Source: an uncultured Oligoflexia bacterium
GTDB taxonomy: Bacteria; Bdellovibrionota; Bacteriovoracia; Bacteriovoracales; Bacteriovoracaceae
Reading direction: 5' to 3'
Length of the DNA: 64,000 bases
Assembly: GCA_913058265.1 (NCBI GenBank)
Contig: CAJXPQ010000005.1
Span: 180,441-244,440, forward strand
Part shown: positions 1 through 9,533 of the stretch, piece by piece
Layout of the letters: every line of letters begins with the position of its first letter
How positions within the stretch are numbered: position 1 is the stretch's first letter
Position numbers and translations under genes: made by a program
Notes under the pieces: generated by a model
What the model was told of the DNA's origin: nothing
What the model saw: the letters and a program-made list of their open reading frames with translations, nothing else
Database searches by the model: none

Positions 1-1499
1 AAACTTTTATAATAAGAATAGTTTTTAACCTCATCATATGAACCTAAGGAATGTCTTGTTGTTTTACTTCCATTCAGCTTACATAGCTTAATATAGTCGA
101 CATTACTAAAGATTGCCAAAGGTGAATCAATAACTGAACTTGTAGAGTTAACTGAGAACTCTAAGTTTTTTGCAGGAACAGTTCCATAGTGATCCCGACA
201 ATCTTGATAAGTGTCACGCGGCTTATAGCCTCTATCGCTTACGGGAAAATCTGACTGACAACGACAAGTTCTTGTTGGTGGGTTTACCTTTAAGAATGCC
301 TGACGGTCACTTGCCATAACAGATGGGGTTTCTGCAATTGCTCGGCAATGATTATAATCTGGAGTAAAGTTATACTCTTCAGGTGATTCAGGTTTCTCAT
401 CACCGACTAACCTTCTTCTAACGATATGGCCTGTTTCAGTGTGAACATACTGACCAAAAGCTGTTTCTTCATACTCATCATAAAGACCGGTAAGGTGAAG
501 TATTTCATGAATAACCGTTGAACACTCAATATCTGATGTATACCTTTTACTGTGAGCCCTTGTATTTTCAAAATCGATACCAATATTCACTTGTGGTGGA
601 CGTACAGACCTGGGTAGTTCGGCAGTTTCCTCTGGTATAAGAATTTCTAGATTTAAACTATTTCCTCTATCATCTTTTAAATATTTATTGTTATCGGCGA
701 CACAGTTTCGAACATGGTCGACCATATTTTCTCTCTCAGCACCTGTAACTTGTCTGTCACCACTAGATTCTGAGTTAAAAAAGTTCAAATTAAAACTTGC
801 AGTGTAGGACTTAGGACTATCCCTTCTTACAGTATACTTTTGTGTAACACCATTCAAGCTGTTATTAACAACTCTCGACTCATCTGTATTTAATTCAAAG
901 CATTTATTTATTTCAGAAATATTTGATATCAGTTCTTCCACATCACTATTATCAATAATTTGATCCTTCTCTTCACAATAAAGTTTTACTTTTCTTGAAC
1001 CATACTGATCAAAAACTAAATCTGCCACTCCTTCTTCAAAGTCTGCATAAACGGCATTTATTAAGTTACAGTCATTTCTTTTACAGTATACATTTTCTCT
1101 AGGATCATCTTGTACATATTTAACTTTTAAGTATTCGGTTAAAATCTTCTTCTTACATTTCGAATCTATATTTTTTGAGTTAAGCATTGCTTCGCGAAAT
1201 TCACGATCAAATGAAAATGTATCTCTATATCCCTTACTCCATTTAGCAACACGACCAACGCATGCTTTCCCTTGGGTAATTTGTTTATTTATTCTCTCAA
1301 GATCTTTACTTTTTACTAACTCAAACTTAGAGTTTTCCAAAATATCCATCTGCTTTTCATAGCTCTCATAACTACTCGAAGATAGATTTTCTGACTCAAT
1401 TCCAAATTGATTTAAATATACATTAATATCTCCCTGACTTAGGGAGTAGGCCGGTAAGCTCACAAAAAGAAGAATGAGTAAAAGGGTGTTTATATTCAC
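1..1499 (-). CDS. Exported zinc metalloprotease, C-terminus cut off by window edge
   Basis: Reading leftwards from GTG at 1499 the frame stays open to base 1, about 499 codons, so the C-terminus is missing. Translation begins MNINTLLLILLFVSLPAYS, a good signal peptide. Around 477-509 it encodes HEILHLTGLYD, which fits HExxHxxGxxD: zinc ligands and catalytic Glu of metzincin-like proteases, with Asp in the third-ligand place as in the snapalysin-type family. Many cysteines follow, for example a CRC motif near 264, fitting an exported disulfide-rich enzyme. A stop codon lies directly before GTG and no other in-frame start occurs for about 50 codons, so the start is well fixed. There is no Shine-Dalgarno; a TAGAAT -10 box lies 6 nt upstream. 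Family assignment rests on the motif alone. Confidence 0.7.
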   Translation of the reverse strand, partial: MNINTLLLILLFVSLPAYSLSQGDINVYLNQFGIESENLSSSSYESYEKQMDILENSKFELVKSKDLERINKQITQGKACVGRVAKWSKGYRDTFSFDREFREAMLNSKNIDSKCKKKILTEYLKVKYVQDDPRENVYCKRNDCNLINAVYADFEEGVADLVFDQYGSRKVKLYCEEKDQIIDNSDVEELISNISEINKCFELNTDESRVVNNSLNGVTQKYTVRRDSPKSYTASFNLNFFNSESSGDRQVTGAERENMVDHVRNCVADNNKYLKDDRGNSLNLEILIPEETAELPRSVRPPQVNIGIDFENTRAHSKRYTSDIECSTVIHEILHLTGLYDEYEETAFGQYVHTETGHIVRRRLVGDEKPESPEEYNFTPDYNHCRAIAETPSVMASDRQAFLKVNPPTRTCRCQSDFPVSDRGYKPRDTYQDCRDHYGTVPAKNLEFSVNSTSSVIDSPLAIFSNVDYIKLCKLNGSKTTRHSLGSYDEVKNYSYYKS

Positions 1500-1505
1500 T
1501 TAACT

Positions 1506-1537
1506 ATTCTAGCATTTATAGGTTTAAATGCTAGAAT
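1506..1537 (-). promoter_or_regulatory. Perfect 13-bp inverted repeat containing an extended -10 box
   Basis: Arms ATTCTAGCATTTA (1506-1518) and TAAATGCTAGAAT (1525-1537) are perfectly complementary around a 6-nt loop. Read on the minus strand, the arm nearest the metalloprotease gene gives TGC-TAGAAT, an extended -10 hexamer, 6 nt before the GTG at 1499. By symmetry the other arm has the same TGC-TAGAAT facing right. It also lies just beyond the stop of the radical-SAM gene, but no T-tract follows on the minus strand, so a simple terminator is less likely. Confidence 0.5.
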
Positions 1538-1571
1538 GCAGATTTTTCAAATAAGCCTAAAAAGTGTTCCA

Positions 1572-4280
1572 CTACTGCTCTATCAGGTTAGCGGCGGCCC
1601 TAATTGGTCTCTCAACCTTAAAGCCGAGAGCTTCAAGACTACGCTTTAACTCCATAGGTCTGACACTTGTCCCACTTTCCACAAAAGTCTTAATCAAAAG
1701 TCCCTCTCCCTTACAAGGAGATACCTCATCAATTACATCAAGTAATTCTGATTCTATAGCAAGAGTTCCAAGAGTAACCGACTTAATCTTTGGCTTAAGA
1801 TCTTTTTGAATATACTTCTTTTTCTTCTTATTAAAGGATTCAATAAGAAGAGGCTCTTTAGAGTTTAATAAGTCCATCGCCTTAATCGCCTGCTCTTTAT
1901 CATCAACTTGAACATAGTATGTGAACTCTGAAATTGCCTCTTGTATAGAAATTTCTTTTGAATCAATCACTCTTATAGAATTAAAGAGTAAACCCTTTTC
2001 ACTTTGATCCTGTAGTAACTTTAAGATACCTTGTTGATCTTCCCAAGGCTCTTCTACCCGAACATCGAAGTATTCAGTCAGAGAACTTACTCCTAATGTA
2101 AGTGCTGGCCCGAATGCCATAAGTGGTCTAAGTCTAAAACCTTCGGAATATAGAACTTCTATATCGGCCCTTTTAAAGATTCGCATAATAATTTTTTGAA
2201 GGTCTAAATGAGATATAAAACTCAGGGGACCTATTTTTGAAAATCCAATCCTATATTTATAACCAATGAATGTTCCTCGTCTTTCTCGAGTTTCAACGAT
2301 TGTTTTTCTTTCCGGACGAACATATGGTTTATCCTCAATAGCATCTACTCGTTGCAAAAAGTCTCGTCTCTCTTCGACCATTCCGCCAAGATCACACTCA
2401 ACACCACAGTGATAACACACAAGTCTTTTCTTATCGATATCAAAAGTTTTCTCTAATGTTTCTAGGTTAGAATGGTGAACAATCATTCCCGCAACCTTAC
2501 CACAAGGTGGAGAGATTCTATTTTTTGTTGCTTTAACCCATTCACGCTTAAGAAATTTGTCTTCAAGGCCTACATCTATATGGTCCCAAGGAAGGTTTCC
2601 GTCCATAGGAATAGTTCGGAGGTAATAATCTTGTTCTAATCCAGCCTCGTTAACCGCCTCAATCCAAAGATCATAATTAAAGGTTTCCCCCCAACCATCA
2701 AAGCGGCAGCCCTTTTCCCAAGCAAGATAAATAGCTTTACCTACTCTTCTATCTCCTCGACTAACGATTCCTTCTAAGTGAGAAATTTTTGACCAGTGTT
2801 TTCTAAAATTTAATCCATACTTAACAGCATGATCTTTCAAAAGGTTTTGTTTACGGATAATTTCATCAAGCGTTATCATATTTGCCCACTGAAATGGGGT
2901 GTGAGGTTTTGGTACAAAAGATGACACTGCAATTGTGATAGCAGGATTTCCAACTCCACATTTTTGCTGTCCAATTTGCTTTGCCTTGCGACCAGTCTCC
3001 ATGATACCAATAACGTCTTCGTCTTCCTCGGTTGGAAGGCCGATCATGAAGTATAATTTCATTTTTTTCCAGCCACGACTAAAAACATCTTCAGCTGTTT
3101 GAAGCATATCTGATTCTTTGATATTTTTATTTATAACTTTTCTCATTCGCTCACTACCTGCCTCAGGAGCAAAAGTAAGTGATGAATTTTTAACCTCGGC
3201 CAGTTTATCAAGGACACGATTATCTAAACCGTATGCACGCAATGAACTAATTCCAAGGGTTGCTTTCTCCGCTGCCAACTTATCGATAAGATCAACAACT
3301 AAAGGAGTAACTGCAGAATAATCAGCAGTTGAGAGACAAGTTAAACTCGCTTCATCAAAGCCTCCATTCTTAAGTCCATCCATGACAATCTTTACGACAT
3401 CATCAGGCTTTCTTTCTCTAACAGGTCTATAAATCATTCCTGCCTGACAAAAGCGACAACCTTCCGTACACCCACGACTAAGCTCAACTGAAAAGCGATC
3501 AAAGATAGCTGTCATATGAGGTATAGGTGACGTTGTTGGAAATGGATAATCTTTAAGACTATCTACAAAGTATCTCTCTACTCTATCAGGAATCTCTCCA
3601 TCAAACTCTGGCTTAGGCCCTGTGACATACTCTAAATTGGTCTTGTCACAAACTTCTACATCATAAAAGCTTGGAACATATATTCCCTTTTGCTTAGCAA
3701 GTTCAAAAAGAATTTGATCTCTTTTCATGCCATCTGTTCTGGCGCGTCCAATAAAACGTGCAATTTTGGTAAAGATTTTCTCTCCATCTCCAATAACGAA
3801 GAAATCACAAAATTCTGCAAGAGGCTCAGGATGTGTTGCACATGGACCACCGGCAATAACAAATGGTTCCTCTTCTCTACGATCAGCTTGATGAATAGTA
3901 ATTCCACCAAGATCAAGCATGTTTAAAATATTTGTATAACTCATTTCATATTGTAGAGAAAATCCCACAATATCAAAGTCTGACAATGGTCGAAAATTTT
4001 CCAAAGAAACCAGAGGAAGCTTTCTTTCACGCATCTCTTTTTCCATATCAATCCATGGACAAAAAGCGCGCTCAGCACAGATATCATCGTTTTGATTAAG
4101 CTCTTGATAAAGTATTTTAAAGCCAAGGTGACTCATTCCGATTTCATATGTATCAGGAAAACAAAGAGCGACTTTACCAGTTAAGGTATCCCAATCTTTC
4201 TTAATGATGAAGTGTTCACCACCAATATATCGTGCAGGTTTTTCTAATGATTCTAAAAAAGATGCGTAAGGATTTTGCAT
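1572..4280 (-). CDS. B12-binding-type radical SAM protein fused to a DUF2344 domain
   Basis: A 902-residue protein with the radical-SAM cluster motif CTEGCRFC (CxxxCxxC) near residues 268-275. It is preceded by an N-terminal region resembling the TIGR03960 family (cobalamin-binding-like fold followed by radical SAM). Residues about 665-895 match the DUF2344/TIGR03936 type, beginning YKYRIGFSKIGPLSFISHLD. Between them, near 620, is a Cys cluster CYHCGVEC that could bind metal. The family is widespread, of unknown reaction, and often sits next to RNase G in other bacteria, but not here. The frame opens further upstream, at 4364. I place the start at 4280 because AGGAG lies 5 nt before that ATG and the conserved family N-terminus begins there. 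Confidence 0.85.
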   Translation of the reverse strand: MQNPYASFLESLEKPARYIGGEHFIIKKDWDTLTGKVALCFPDTYEIGMSHLGFKILYQELNQNDDICAERAFCPWIDMEKEMRERKLPLVSLENFRPLSDFDIVGFSLQYEMSYTNILNMLDLGGITIHQADRREEEPFVIAGGPCATHPEPLAEFCDFFVIGDGEKIFTKIARFIGRARTDGMKRDQILFELAKQKGIYVPSFYDVEVCDKTNLEYVTGPKPEFDGEIPDRVERYFVDSLKDYPFPTTSPIPHMTAIFDRFSVELSRGCTEGCRFCQAGMIYRPVRERKPDDVVKIVMDGLKNGGFDEASLTCLSTADYSAVTPLVVDLIDKLAAEKATLGISSLRAYGLDNRVLDKLAEVKNSSLTFAPEAGSERMRKVINKNIKESDMLQTAEDVFSRGWKKMKLYFMIGLPTEEDEDVIGIMETGRKAKQIGQQKCGVGNPAITIAVSSFVPKPHTPFQWANMITLDEIIRKQNLLKDHAVKYGLNFRKHWSKISHLEGIVSRGDRRVGKAIYLAWEKGCRFDGWGETFNYDLWIEAVNEAGLEQDYYLRTIPMDGNLPWDHIDVGLEDKFLKREWVKATKNRISPPCGKVAGMIVHHSNLETLEKTFDIDKKRLVCYHCGVECDLGGMVEERRDFLQRVDAIEDKPYVRPERKTIVETRERRGTFIGYKYRIGFSKIGPLSFISHLDLQKIIMRIFKRADIEVLYSEGFRLRPLMAFGPALTLGVSSLTEYFDVRVEEPWEDQQGILKLLQDQSEKGLLFNSIRVIDSKEISIQEAISEFTYYVQVDDKEQAIKAMDLLNSKEPLLIESFNKKKKKYIQKDLKPKIKSVTLGTLAIESELLDVIDEVSPCKGEGLLIKTFVESGTSVRPMELKRSLEALGFKVERPIRAAANLIEQ

Positions 4281-4406
4281 CCAGACTCCTAGGTTGTTTG
4301 TTGGCCAAAGCGAAGCTTGGGAGGGGGTTAAACCCTCGATATAGTAATGTTGATTAATTACCAATTGATAATATCATTGGCAAGGGATAGGATTTTTTAC
4401 AGAGTA

Positions 4407-7328
4407 CTACTTTGTAAAAAAGATCTTATGATACCTGTTTTTTATAATTTTAAAGAGATCTAAGTCTTTGTTTTCATTAATATCACTCATATCAACCTTA
4501 TAATCCGCTAAACTCTGTTCCTTGGTTGCTGAGCCCTGAATTGTGTTTGCTCTAGTGAACTTTTCGATATTTTGGCCCACAGACGGTTTCTCAGCAATTT
4601 CTGGACTGCCTTTTTCTTTCCCTACAGTGTCTAGAGAATCGTAAACATCACTTTTCTTTAACTTACTCAGATCAATTTTTGCACCTTTAAATTTTTTAAG
4701 CTCTTCAAAAGCATTGTTTTGTAATGAAGCGACTAAACGCTTTGAGTGCTTGATCATATTAAGCTCTGGCATATTATGTAATTTAAAGTTTGCGTCTAAA
4801 TTGTTGGCCGCCACAATCGGATCTAGTTTAGGACTTAATGAGCGCAGTGTATTCTCCAAAGAGGTATAATCTTGTTCTCTAACTTTTCCAACACTCATCT
4901 TTTTAACAAAGCTCATTTGCGCTCTCGTAAAATTTAAAAAGGCCGGATCTCCTTCAAATATTTCAGTTCGCAAAGGAGAAAATTGAGTAATTCGATTTCC
5001 ACAGCTATTTGTTTTTAAACACTCACATGTAAGGTCGAACTTAGCCCCCTTCATACATAGCGGTTGAAGATTATTTGCCACAACATTTGCATGTGCACTT
5101 TGAATAGGACTAAACTTGTAAAAGAATTTCTTTTTAAAGGGAATTCCCATAGATGTCTGACCACCACTTTCCTCTTCAATCATTTTTTCAACGACTTTTA
5201 AATTATCCCCAATACGAGATATTTTTTTCTTTGTTGTATCAAGATTTATTTTCGCCATAAAATAACTTGCTAGATAATAGATCCCTCTTCTCATGGGGTT
5301 TCTCTGTAGAACAGTCGTTAGCTTCATACCTTTCTTTATAAACTTAGGAAAAAGAAACATTCCCACGACACCTAGCCCAAGTCCAGTAAATGCTGTGACC
5401 TCATTAGTTGTGCTAGTGAAGTCTTTCTCACTTTTCAGGGCATCATCTACTTGTTTTTCTTTTTCTTCTGCTGTTAACTCTTCTGCATAGGCACTACTTA
5501 TTAACAAATTACTTTTCAAAGATTTCATAGCATCAGCAAGTAATCTTAATACATCTTCTACTTGCATTTTTCCGTCAAGATCTAAGCTATCGTATTCGAC
5601 GGAAAGTTTCGAGTTATTAAACATTAACTTCACAACCTCTGATCTTTCTTCAGGGGAGTTATTATTTAAAGCTTCACTCCAATCCTTAGCAAGTAGCTCT
5701 TCAAACTTCATGGACTCACTTTTAAATAGTTGCATATGCTTATTGATACTTGCAGATACTGGAGGTGCTTCCTTGATTTCATCTTCATTAAGAAAATCAA
5801 ATGCCGACGAGCACTCTAAATCATGACGAATAATCCAATTTGTATAATCTATTCCACAGGTATTATCTTTTCTTAAGTTTTCCCTTGCATCTGCTGACTT
5901 CTGATCATCTACAGCCCATTTTTCATTAATCTGATCATTAGTAAGATCTTTGTCAGCATCTAATTCTAAATCAATATCCATGTAATCAGAGTTCCATGCC
6001 CCTGACACTTCAGCCAGTAGATCATCAGCACCTGCATCTGTTGCCATGGTATCTAATAGCTTTTCGTCTTCTAATAAGTCGCTAGTTAGGCTTAAGTTTG
6101 CAACCATCTTTTTGAGTGCTGGAGCCACTTTAGCTGTGTTTCGAACCATACAAACACAGTTCTCCTTTTGTAGAAATGACTTTAGCGCACAGCTTGCAGA
6201 AATCGCTGCAGGACAAGCTGTACCAAGAGTTGATGCGGCACAAGTATCTACAAAGACTGATGCTGCCACATTTTTGGCCGTAGTCTCAGCTACTTCATTG
6301 ACTCCTTCTGTAATACATTTTCTTGGTTCACTTTTCACTATCTCCTGAAGGCTTGAGCCCGGATCTGTTTTAAGAAACTCTATGTTTTCAGCAATAGCAT
6401 CCGCCACTTTAGCTCCAACTTTTTTACCAATAAATACTCCAGTACCTGCCCCTGCTATTTGAGCGGCTTTACCACCACCGGCTTTCTCAGTAATTTTTTT
6501 ACCAATAATTCCTCCGACAGCAGATGAGACACCTTTGACAACGGTATTTGTTACGGTTGACTTCGCTGTACTGATTAAAGTTTGCGCACTTGCAATCGTT
6601 TGAAATTTTGCCATACATTTGTTTGTAGCTTCCCCTACCAAGGCCGCTCCTGTAGTGGTACTATTTGCAGCTGAAGTTCCGATAACTGGGCAAGATGCTA
6701 AGTCAACTTGAGATTTAAGACACATGGTCGCTTCAGCACCTTGTTTATATCCACTCCAGATACCAAAGGCCGCACTCATTCCGATATCAATAGCGGCCGA
6801 AGCTCCAAATCCCATATTGGATAATTTTAAAACTTTTAATTTTTTCTTAGCTGCATCTTGCTTAGCTTGATAAACTTTTTGAAGTGCTAAAAGCTTTGGA
6901 AGTTGTCCCTCAACTTTTGCGCTATCACTATATTCTTTATCAAGTTTCCTAAGAGTTATGACGTTTTGAATTTCCGCGTAGATATAGATAAGTGCTGCAA
7001 GTTTATGTATCCAATGGGTGATACCTGCAGTGTATGATTTAGGCTTTAGTTCTTTTCCACTTTTAGTAACTTCACACTTACTATCAATAAGAGTTAGAGT
7101 CATCGTAAAAAGTAGAATCATGTTTACGACCTCATTAAGTAATTCGGGATCATCAACAGCGGTATCGAGAACAGTACAACCAAAACCTTCCGTTGAATCA
7201 CAAGCAAGACCTGTTACCATTTTGTTGGCCTTCTTTTGAAAAGTTTTCTCGACCCCTGCGTGTACATTTTGTATTTGAAATACAAACACTAACTGCAGCA
7301 CAATAATAGAGCTTAATAACCTGATCAC
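4407..7328 (-). CDS. Large exported protein of unknown function with glycine-zipper segment
   Basis: 973 residues, not recognised. Start is GTG at 7328, with AGGAG 5 nt upstream. A signal peptide is visible (residues 1-25, ending QNVHA). Residues about 265-315 are Gly/Ala/Lys-rich with GIIGKK and GTGVFIGKKVGAK, a glycine-zipper-like segment that may insert in a membrane. A hydrophobic helix follows near 645-665 (GLGLGVVGMFLFPKF). Several Cys-containing stretches (CPVIG, CSSAF, CECLKTNSC) suggest disulfides in the periplasm or outside. Two internal AxA-type motifs, SSAYAEE just before the hydrophobic helix and QSAHANV after it, look like signal-peptidase sites. The next gene upstream, 95 nt away, is an outer-membrane protein on the same strand. 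Function unknown. Confidence 0.75.
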   Translation of the reverse strand: MIRLLSSIIVLQLVFVFQIQNVHAGVEKTFQKKANKMVTGLACDSTEGFGCTVLDTAVDDPELLNEVVNMILLFTMTLTLIDSKCEVTKSGKELKPKSYTAGITHWIHKLAALIYIYAEIQNVITLRKLDKEYSDSAKVEGQLPKLLALQKVYQAKQDAAKKKLKVLKLSNMGFGASAAIDIGMSAAFGIWSGYKQGAEATMCLKSQVDLASCPVIGTSAANSTTTGAALVGEATNKCMAKFQTIASAQTLISTAKSTVTNTVVKGVSSAVGGIIGKKITEKAGGGKAAQIAGAGTGVFIGKKVGAKVADAIAENIEFLKTDPGSSLQEIVKSEPRKCITEGVNEVAETTAKNVAASVFVDTCAASTLGTACPAAISASCALKSFLQKENCVCMVRNTAKVAPALKKMVANLSLTSDLLEDEKLLDTMATDAGADDLLAEVSGAWNSDYMDIDLELDADKDLTNDQINEKWAVDDQKSADARENLRKDNTCGIDYTNWIIRHDLECSSAFDFLNEDEIKEAPPVSASINKHMQLFKSESMKFEELLAKDWSEALNNNSPEERSEVVKLMFNNSKLSVEYDSLDLDGKMQVEDVLRLLADAMKSLKSNLLISSAYAEELTAEEKEKQVDDALKSEKDFTSTTNEVTAFTGLGLGVVGMFLFPKFIKKGMKLTTVLQRNPMRRGIYYLASYFMAKINLDTTKKKISRIGDNLKVVEKMIEEESGGQTSMGIPFKKKFFYKFSPIQSAHANVVANNLQPLCMKGAKFDLTCECLKTNSCGNRITQFSPLRTEIFEGDPAFLNFTRAQMSFVKKMSVGKVREQDYTSLENTLRSLSPKLDPIVAANNLDANFKLHNMPELNMIKHSKRLVASLQNNAFEELKKFKGAKIDLSKLKKSDVYDSLDTVGKEKGSPEIAEKPSVGQNIEKFTRANTIQGSATKEQSLADYKVDMSDINENKDLDLFKIIKNRYHKIFFTK

Positions 7329-7423
7329 ACTTTCTCCTCAAAGTTCGTTCTTTTCTATTTTATCGTACTAAATGTGACTCTGATTAAGAAAAACTTAAGA
7401 TTCTATAATTTCAAGTACTTAGT

Positions 7424-8515
7424 TTAAAGACCAAATGACATGGATAAGACAGATCGCCTATCTTCTTCTTCACGATAGCCATCATCTGAGGCCTCAATAG
7501 CATAAGTGGTTAAATCAAATTGGAAGCTTTTATTACGCACACCAATTCCACCGGATCCCCACCCGTCACTAAAGCCAAAGCGTACAAACATCATTCTCAT
7601 ATAATCGATTTCAATTCCGCCCATTGTCTTGCGAGAAGAAGATACATTCTCATAGCGATCGCCAAAGTCCTTTCTAGAAACTTCCAGGTGAAGTCTGACT
7701 GTCCTTCCAAGATTTGGTGTAATTGAAAAGCCAAACTCGCTTGTCTGCGGTACTCTACCTGGAGTTCCACTTAACTCTTCATCGTACCAATCTGTTCCTG
7801 ATGAGTTTCTAAGTACGGCTGAAAATGTTGGCAAGAAAGCAATTGGTAATGTGATCCTAGCTCCAGCAGTTAAGTGGGTCATTGTTCCCTTCACATAATC
7901 GACTTCTTCATCAATTGATATTGTATCACCTGGAGCAAAGTCTTTCTGTAGTTGCTTCCTTGATAAATATACACCTGTGACTCCAAACTTTATAACTCCA
8001 CCAAAAAAACCTCCGCTCAAAGACATAACTGGTCCCCAGTCCCGTCTCTCTGAAATTTCAAAGTTCTCTGTTACACTTTTTAAGCGAGCTCTGTTTTGTT
8101 GTGCGTACATCCAGCCCAAAGTAATTCCTCTATAAGTAATATTTGGATATAAGTTGACTCTGGCATGAGATAAATTACCTGGATTCTCTGCATGTAAAGA
8201 TCTTAAGCCTATAGGATCGAATGCATCACTATAAAGTGATATTGAATCTGTAAAAGCACCATCAGAAGTAACTGCGAGGAAGCCATTATTTGTTTCCATA
8301 TGGATATTAAATTGTGACTGCAAGCCTCTCACGGTTCCAAGACCTGCTGGATTATAAAATGCTGCATGCCCATCATCAACTTTGTTCATATAAGAGTTTC
8401 CAAGTGCAAGTGCTCTTGCAGAGGTTACTAACTCTGGAGATACAGCATCTTCGAAGGGCAATATTGCCCAAGTTGACTGTGTATGAGTGAATAGTAATAA
8501 CAAGACTAATTTCAT
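7424..8515 (-). CDS. Outer-membrane beta-barrel protein, PorV/FadL-like
   Basis: 363 residues. A signal peptide MKLVLLLLFTHTQSTWA is followed by the hallmark ALALGNSYMNK...AFYNPAGL, seen in PorV/UPF0164- and FadL-like outer-membrane barrels. Alternating aromatic and polar strands continue to a C-terminus ending in SMSFGL, typical of a last barrel strand. The frame extends upstream to 8665, but that would run into the neighbouring lipoprotein gene. The ATG at 8515 has an AAGAGAA Shine-Dalgarno-like sequence and begins the signal peptide. It is probably cotranscribed with the lipoprotein gene 67 nt upstream. The substrate, if any, is unknown. Confidence 0.75.
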   Translation of the reverse strand: MKLVLLLLFTHTQSTWAILPFEDAVSPELVTSARALALGNSYMNKVDDGHAAFYNPAGLGTVRGLQSQFNIHMETNNGFLAVTSDGAFTDSISLYSDAFDPIGLRSLHAENPGNLSHARVNLYPNITYRGITLGWMYAQQNRARLKSVTENFEISERRDWGPVMSLSGGFFGGVIKFGVTGVYLSRKQLQKDFAPGDTISIDEEVDYVKGTMTHLTAGARITLPIAFLPTFSAVLRNSSGTDWYDEELSGTPGRVPQTSEFGFSITPNLGRTVRLHLEVSRKDFGDRYENVSSSRKTMGGIEIDYMRMMFVRFGFSDGWGSGGIGVRNKSFQFDLTTYAIEASDDGYREEEDRRSVLSMSFGL

Positions 8516-8582
8516 ATGATTCTCTTTTAATTCCCTCTTTATTTTATCAAATTTTTCACTACTATAAATTGACCGGTAAAGG

Positions 8583-9296
8583 CTACCATCCTGAAGATAG
8601 AGCAAGGCCAAAGTGCTGGAAAAGCTTCGAATCTGTGTGGGTCCATTCAATTTTTTGAACTGCATACTCTAGTTTAAATTTGAATGAGTGACCACCAAAT
8701 ATCACCCCAGCAAATGCTCCTATAATATTTTTTGCTGAATACTCAAATGAATTACTATCTAAGCCAGATGCACCTTTTATCTTACCTTCAAAGCTATAAT
8801 TACTTAGACTTATTCCATCATAAAAAAGAGTAATTGGATTTGTTCGATAACCATGAATAAGCGCAAAGTCTGTAACATCAGACTTCAAATCGATAGTAAA
8901 AGTTTCATCAAAAGAGTCTCTCTCACTTCCCATTGCCATTGACACTGACAGACTATGACCTTCTGAAGCCGCTTTCGCTGGAGTTCCTAGCACTTGAATT
9001 TTTAGGCCAATCATACTTGATGATTCTTTAGGGACTTTAATAAAGAGATCTGCTTTTTCTGCAACACCCAGAGCAAAGTAGAACTCTTCTTCTCGAATTG
9101 TACTCATCTGTAATGCATTTGTTGTTGAGTTATCTGAAAAATCAAGAACGCCTAAGCTTAATCCAGTATCTTTATATTCGATTTCAGCCCCATGACCTAT
9201 TGCCTCGGGTGACATCATTCTATTGATGGGAACTTTGATTCTTTGAGCGCAGCCAAAACAGAATATAAATAAAGTGAAAATGAGTATTATTTTCAT
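8583..9296 (-). CDS. Small lipoprotein, unknown function
   Basis: 237 residues. The N-terminus MKIILIFTLFIFCFGC is a lipoprotein signal with Cys16 in the lipobox FCFGC; the next residues are AQ, not Asp, so outer-membrane sorting is expected. The remainder has alternating beta-strand character and ends in GLALSSGW, which hints at a small barrel or a protein seated on the outer membrane. No Shine-Dalgarno is seen; an extended -10 (TGC-TAGAAT) lies 7 nt upstream of ATG, suggesting a leaderless transcript. It heads a probable two-gene unit with the downstream outer-membrane protein. I do not recognise the family. Confidence 0.7.
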   Translation of the reverse strand: MKIILIFTLFIFCFGCAQRIKVPINRMMSPEAIGHGAEIEYKDTGLSLGVLDFSDNSTTNALQMSTIREEEFYFALGVAEKADLFIKVPKESSSMIGLKIQVLGTPAKAASEGHSLSVSMAMGSERDSFDETFTIDLKSDVTDFALIHGYRTNPITLFYDGISLSNYSFEGKIKGASGLDSNSFEYSAKNIIGAFAGVIFGGHSFKFKLEYAVQKIEWTHTDSKLFQHFGLALSSGW

Positions 9297-9303
9297 ATCA
9301 TCT

Positions 9304-9312
9304 ATTCTAGCA
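9304..9312 (-). promoter_or_regulatory. Extended -10 promoter, leaderless lipoprotein gene
   Basis: Minus-strand TGC followed by TAGAAT ends 7 nt before the ATG at 9296. The same 9-mer is used before the metalloprotease GTG at 1499. No -35 box is evident, as expected for extended -10 promoters. Inferred transcription start at or one base before the ATG. Confidence 0.45.
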
Positions 9313-9533
9313 ATTTTGAGTGTTTAGATTTTGGAGAGGGAAAAGTTAACCCTTTGATATTTAATTGCCAATATTTTAAGACATTTTTAATATTTCATAG
9401 GACCATCTTTTTACACATAAAATCTATTTACCCCCTCAAACTGTTGAAACTACAGGGCCATTTCACACTGTAAATTATCTATAAAACTGTACCTATATCT
9501 GGAGTAAAATAGTCCTCAAGAAGACTTATTAGT

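Noticed and set aside
4393..4421. Inverted repeat TTTTTTACA / TGTAAAAAA as a terminator of the 973-residue gene
   Set aside because: It spans the stop codon, is made mostly of A-T pairs, and on the minus strand is followed by no T-tract.
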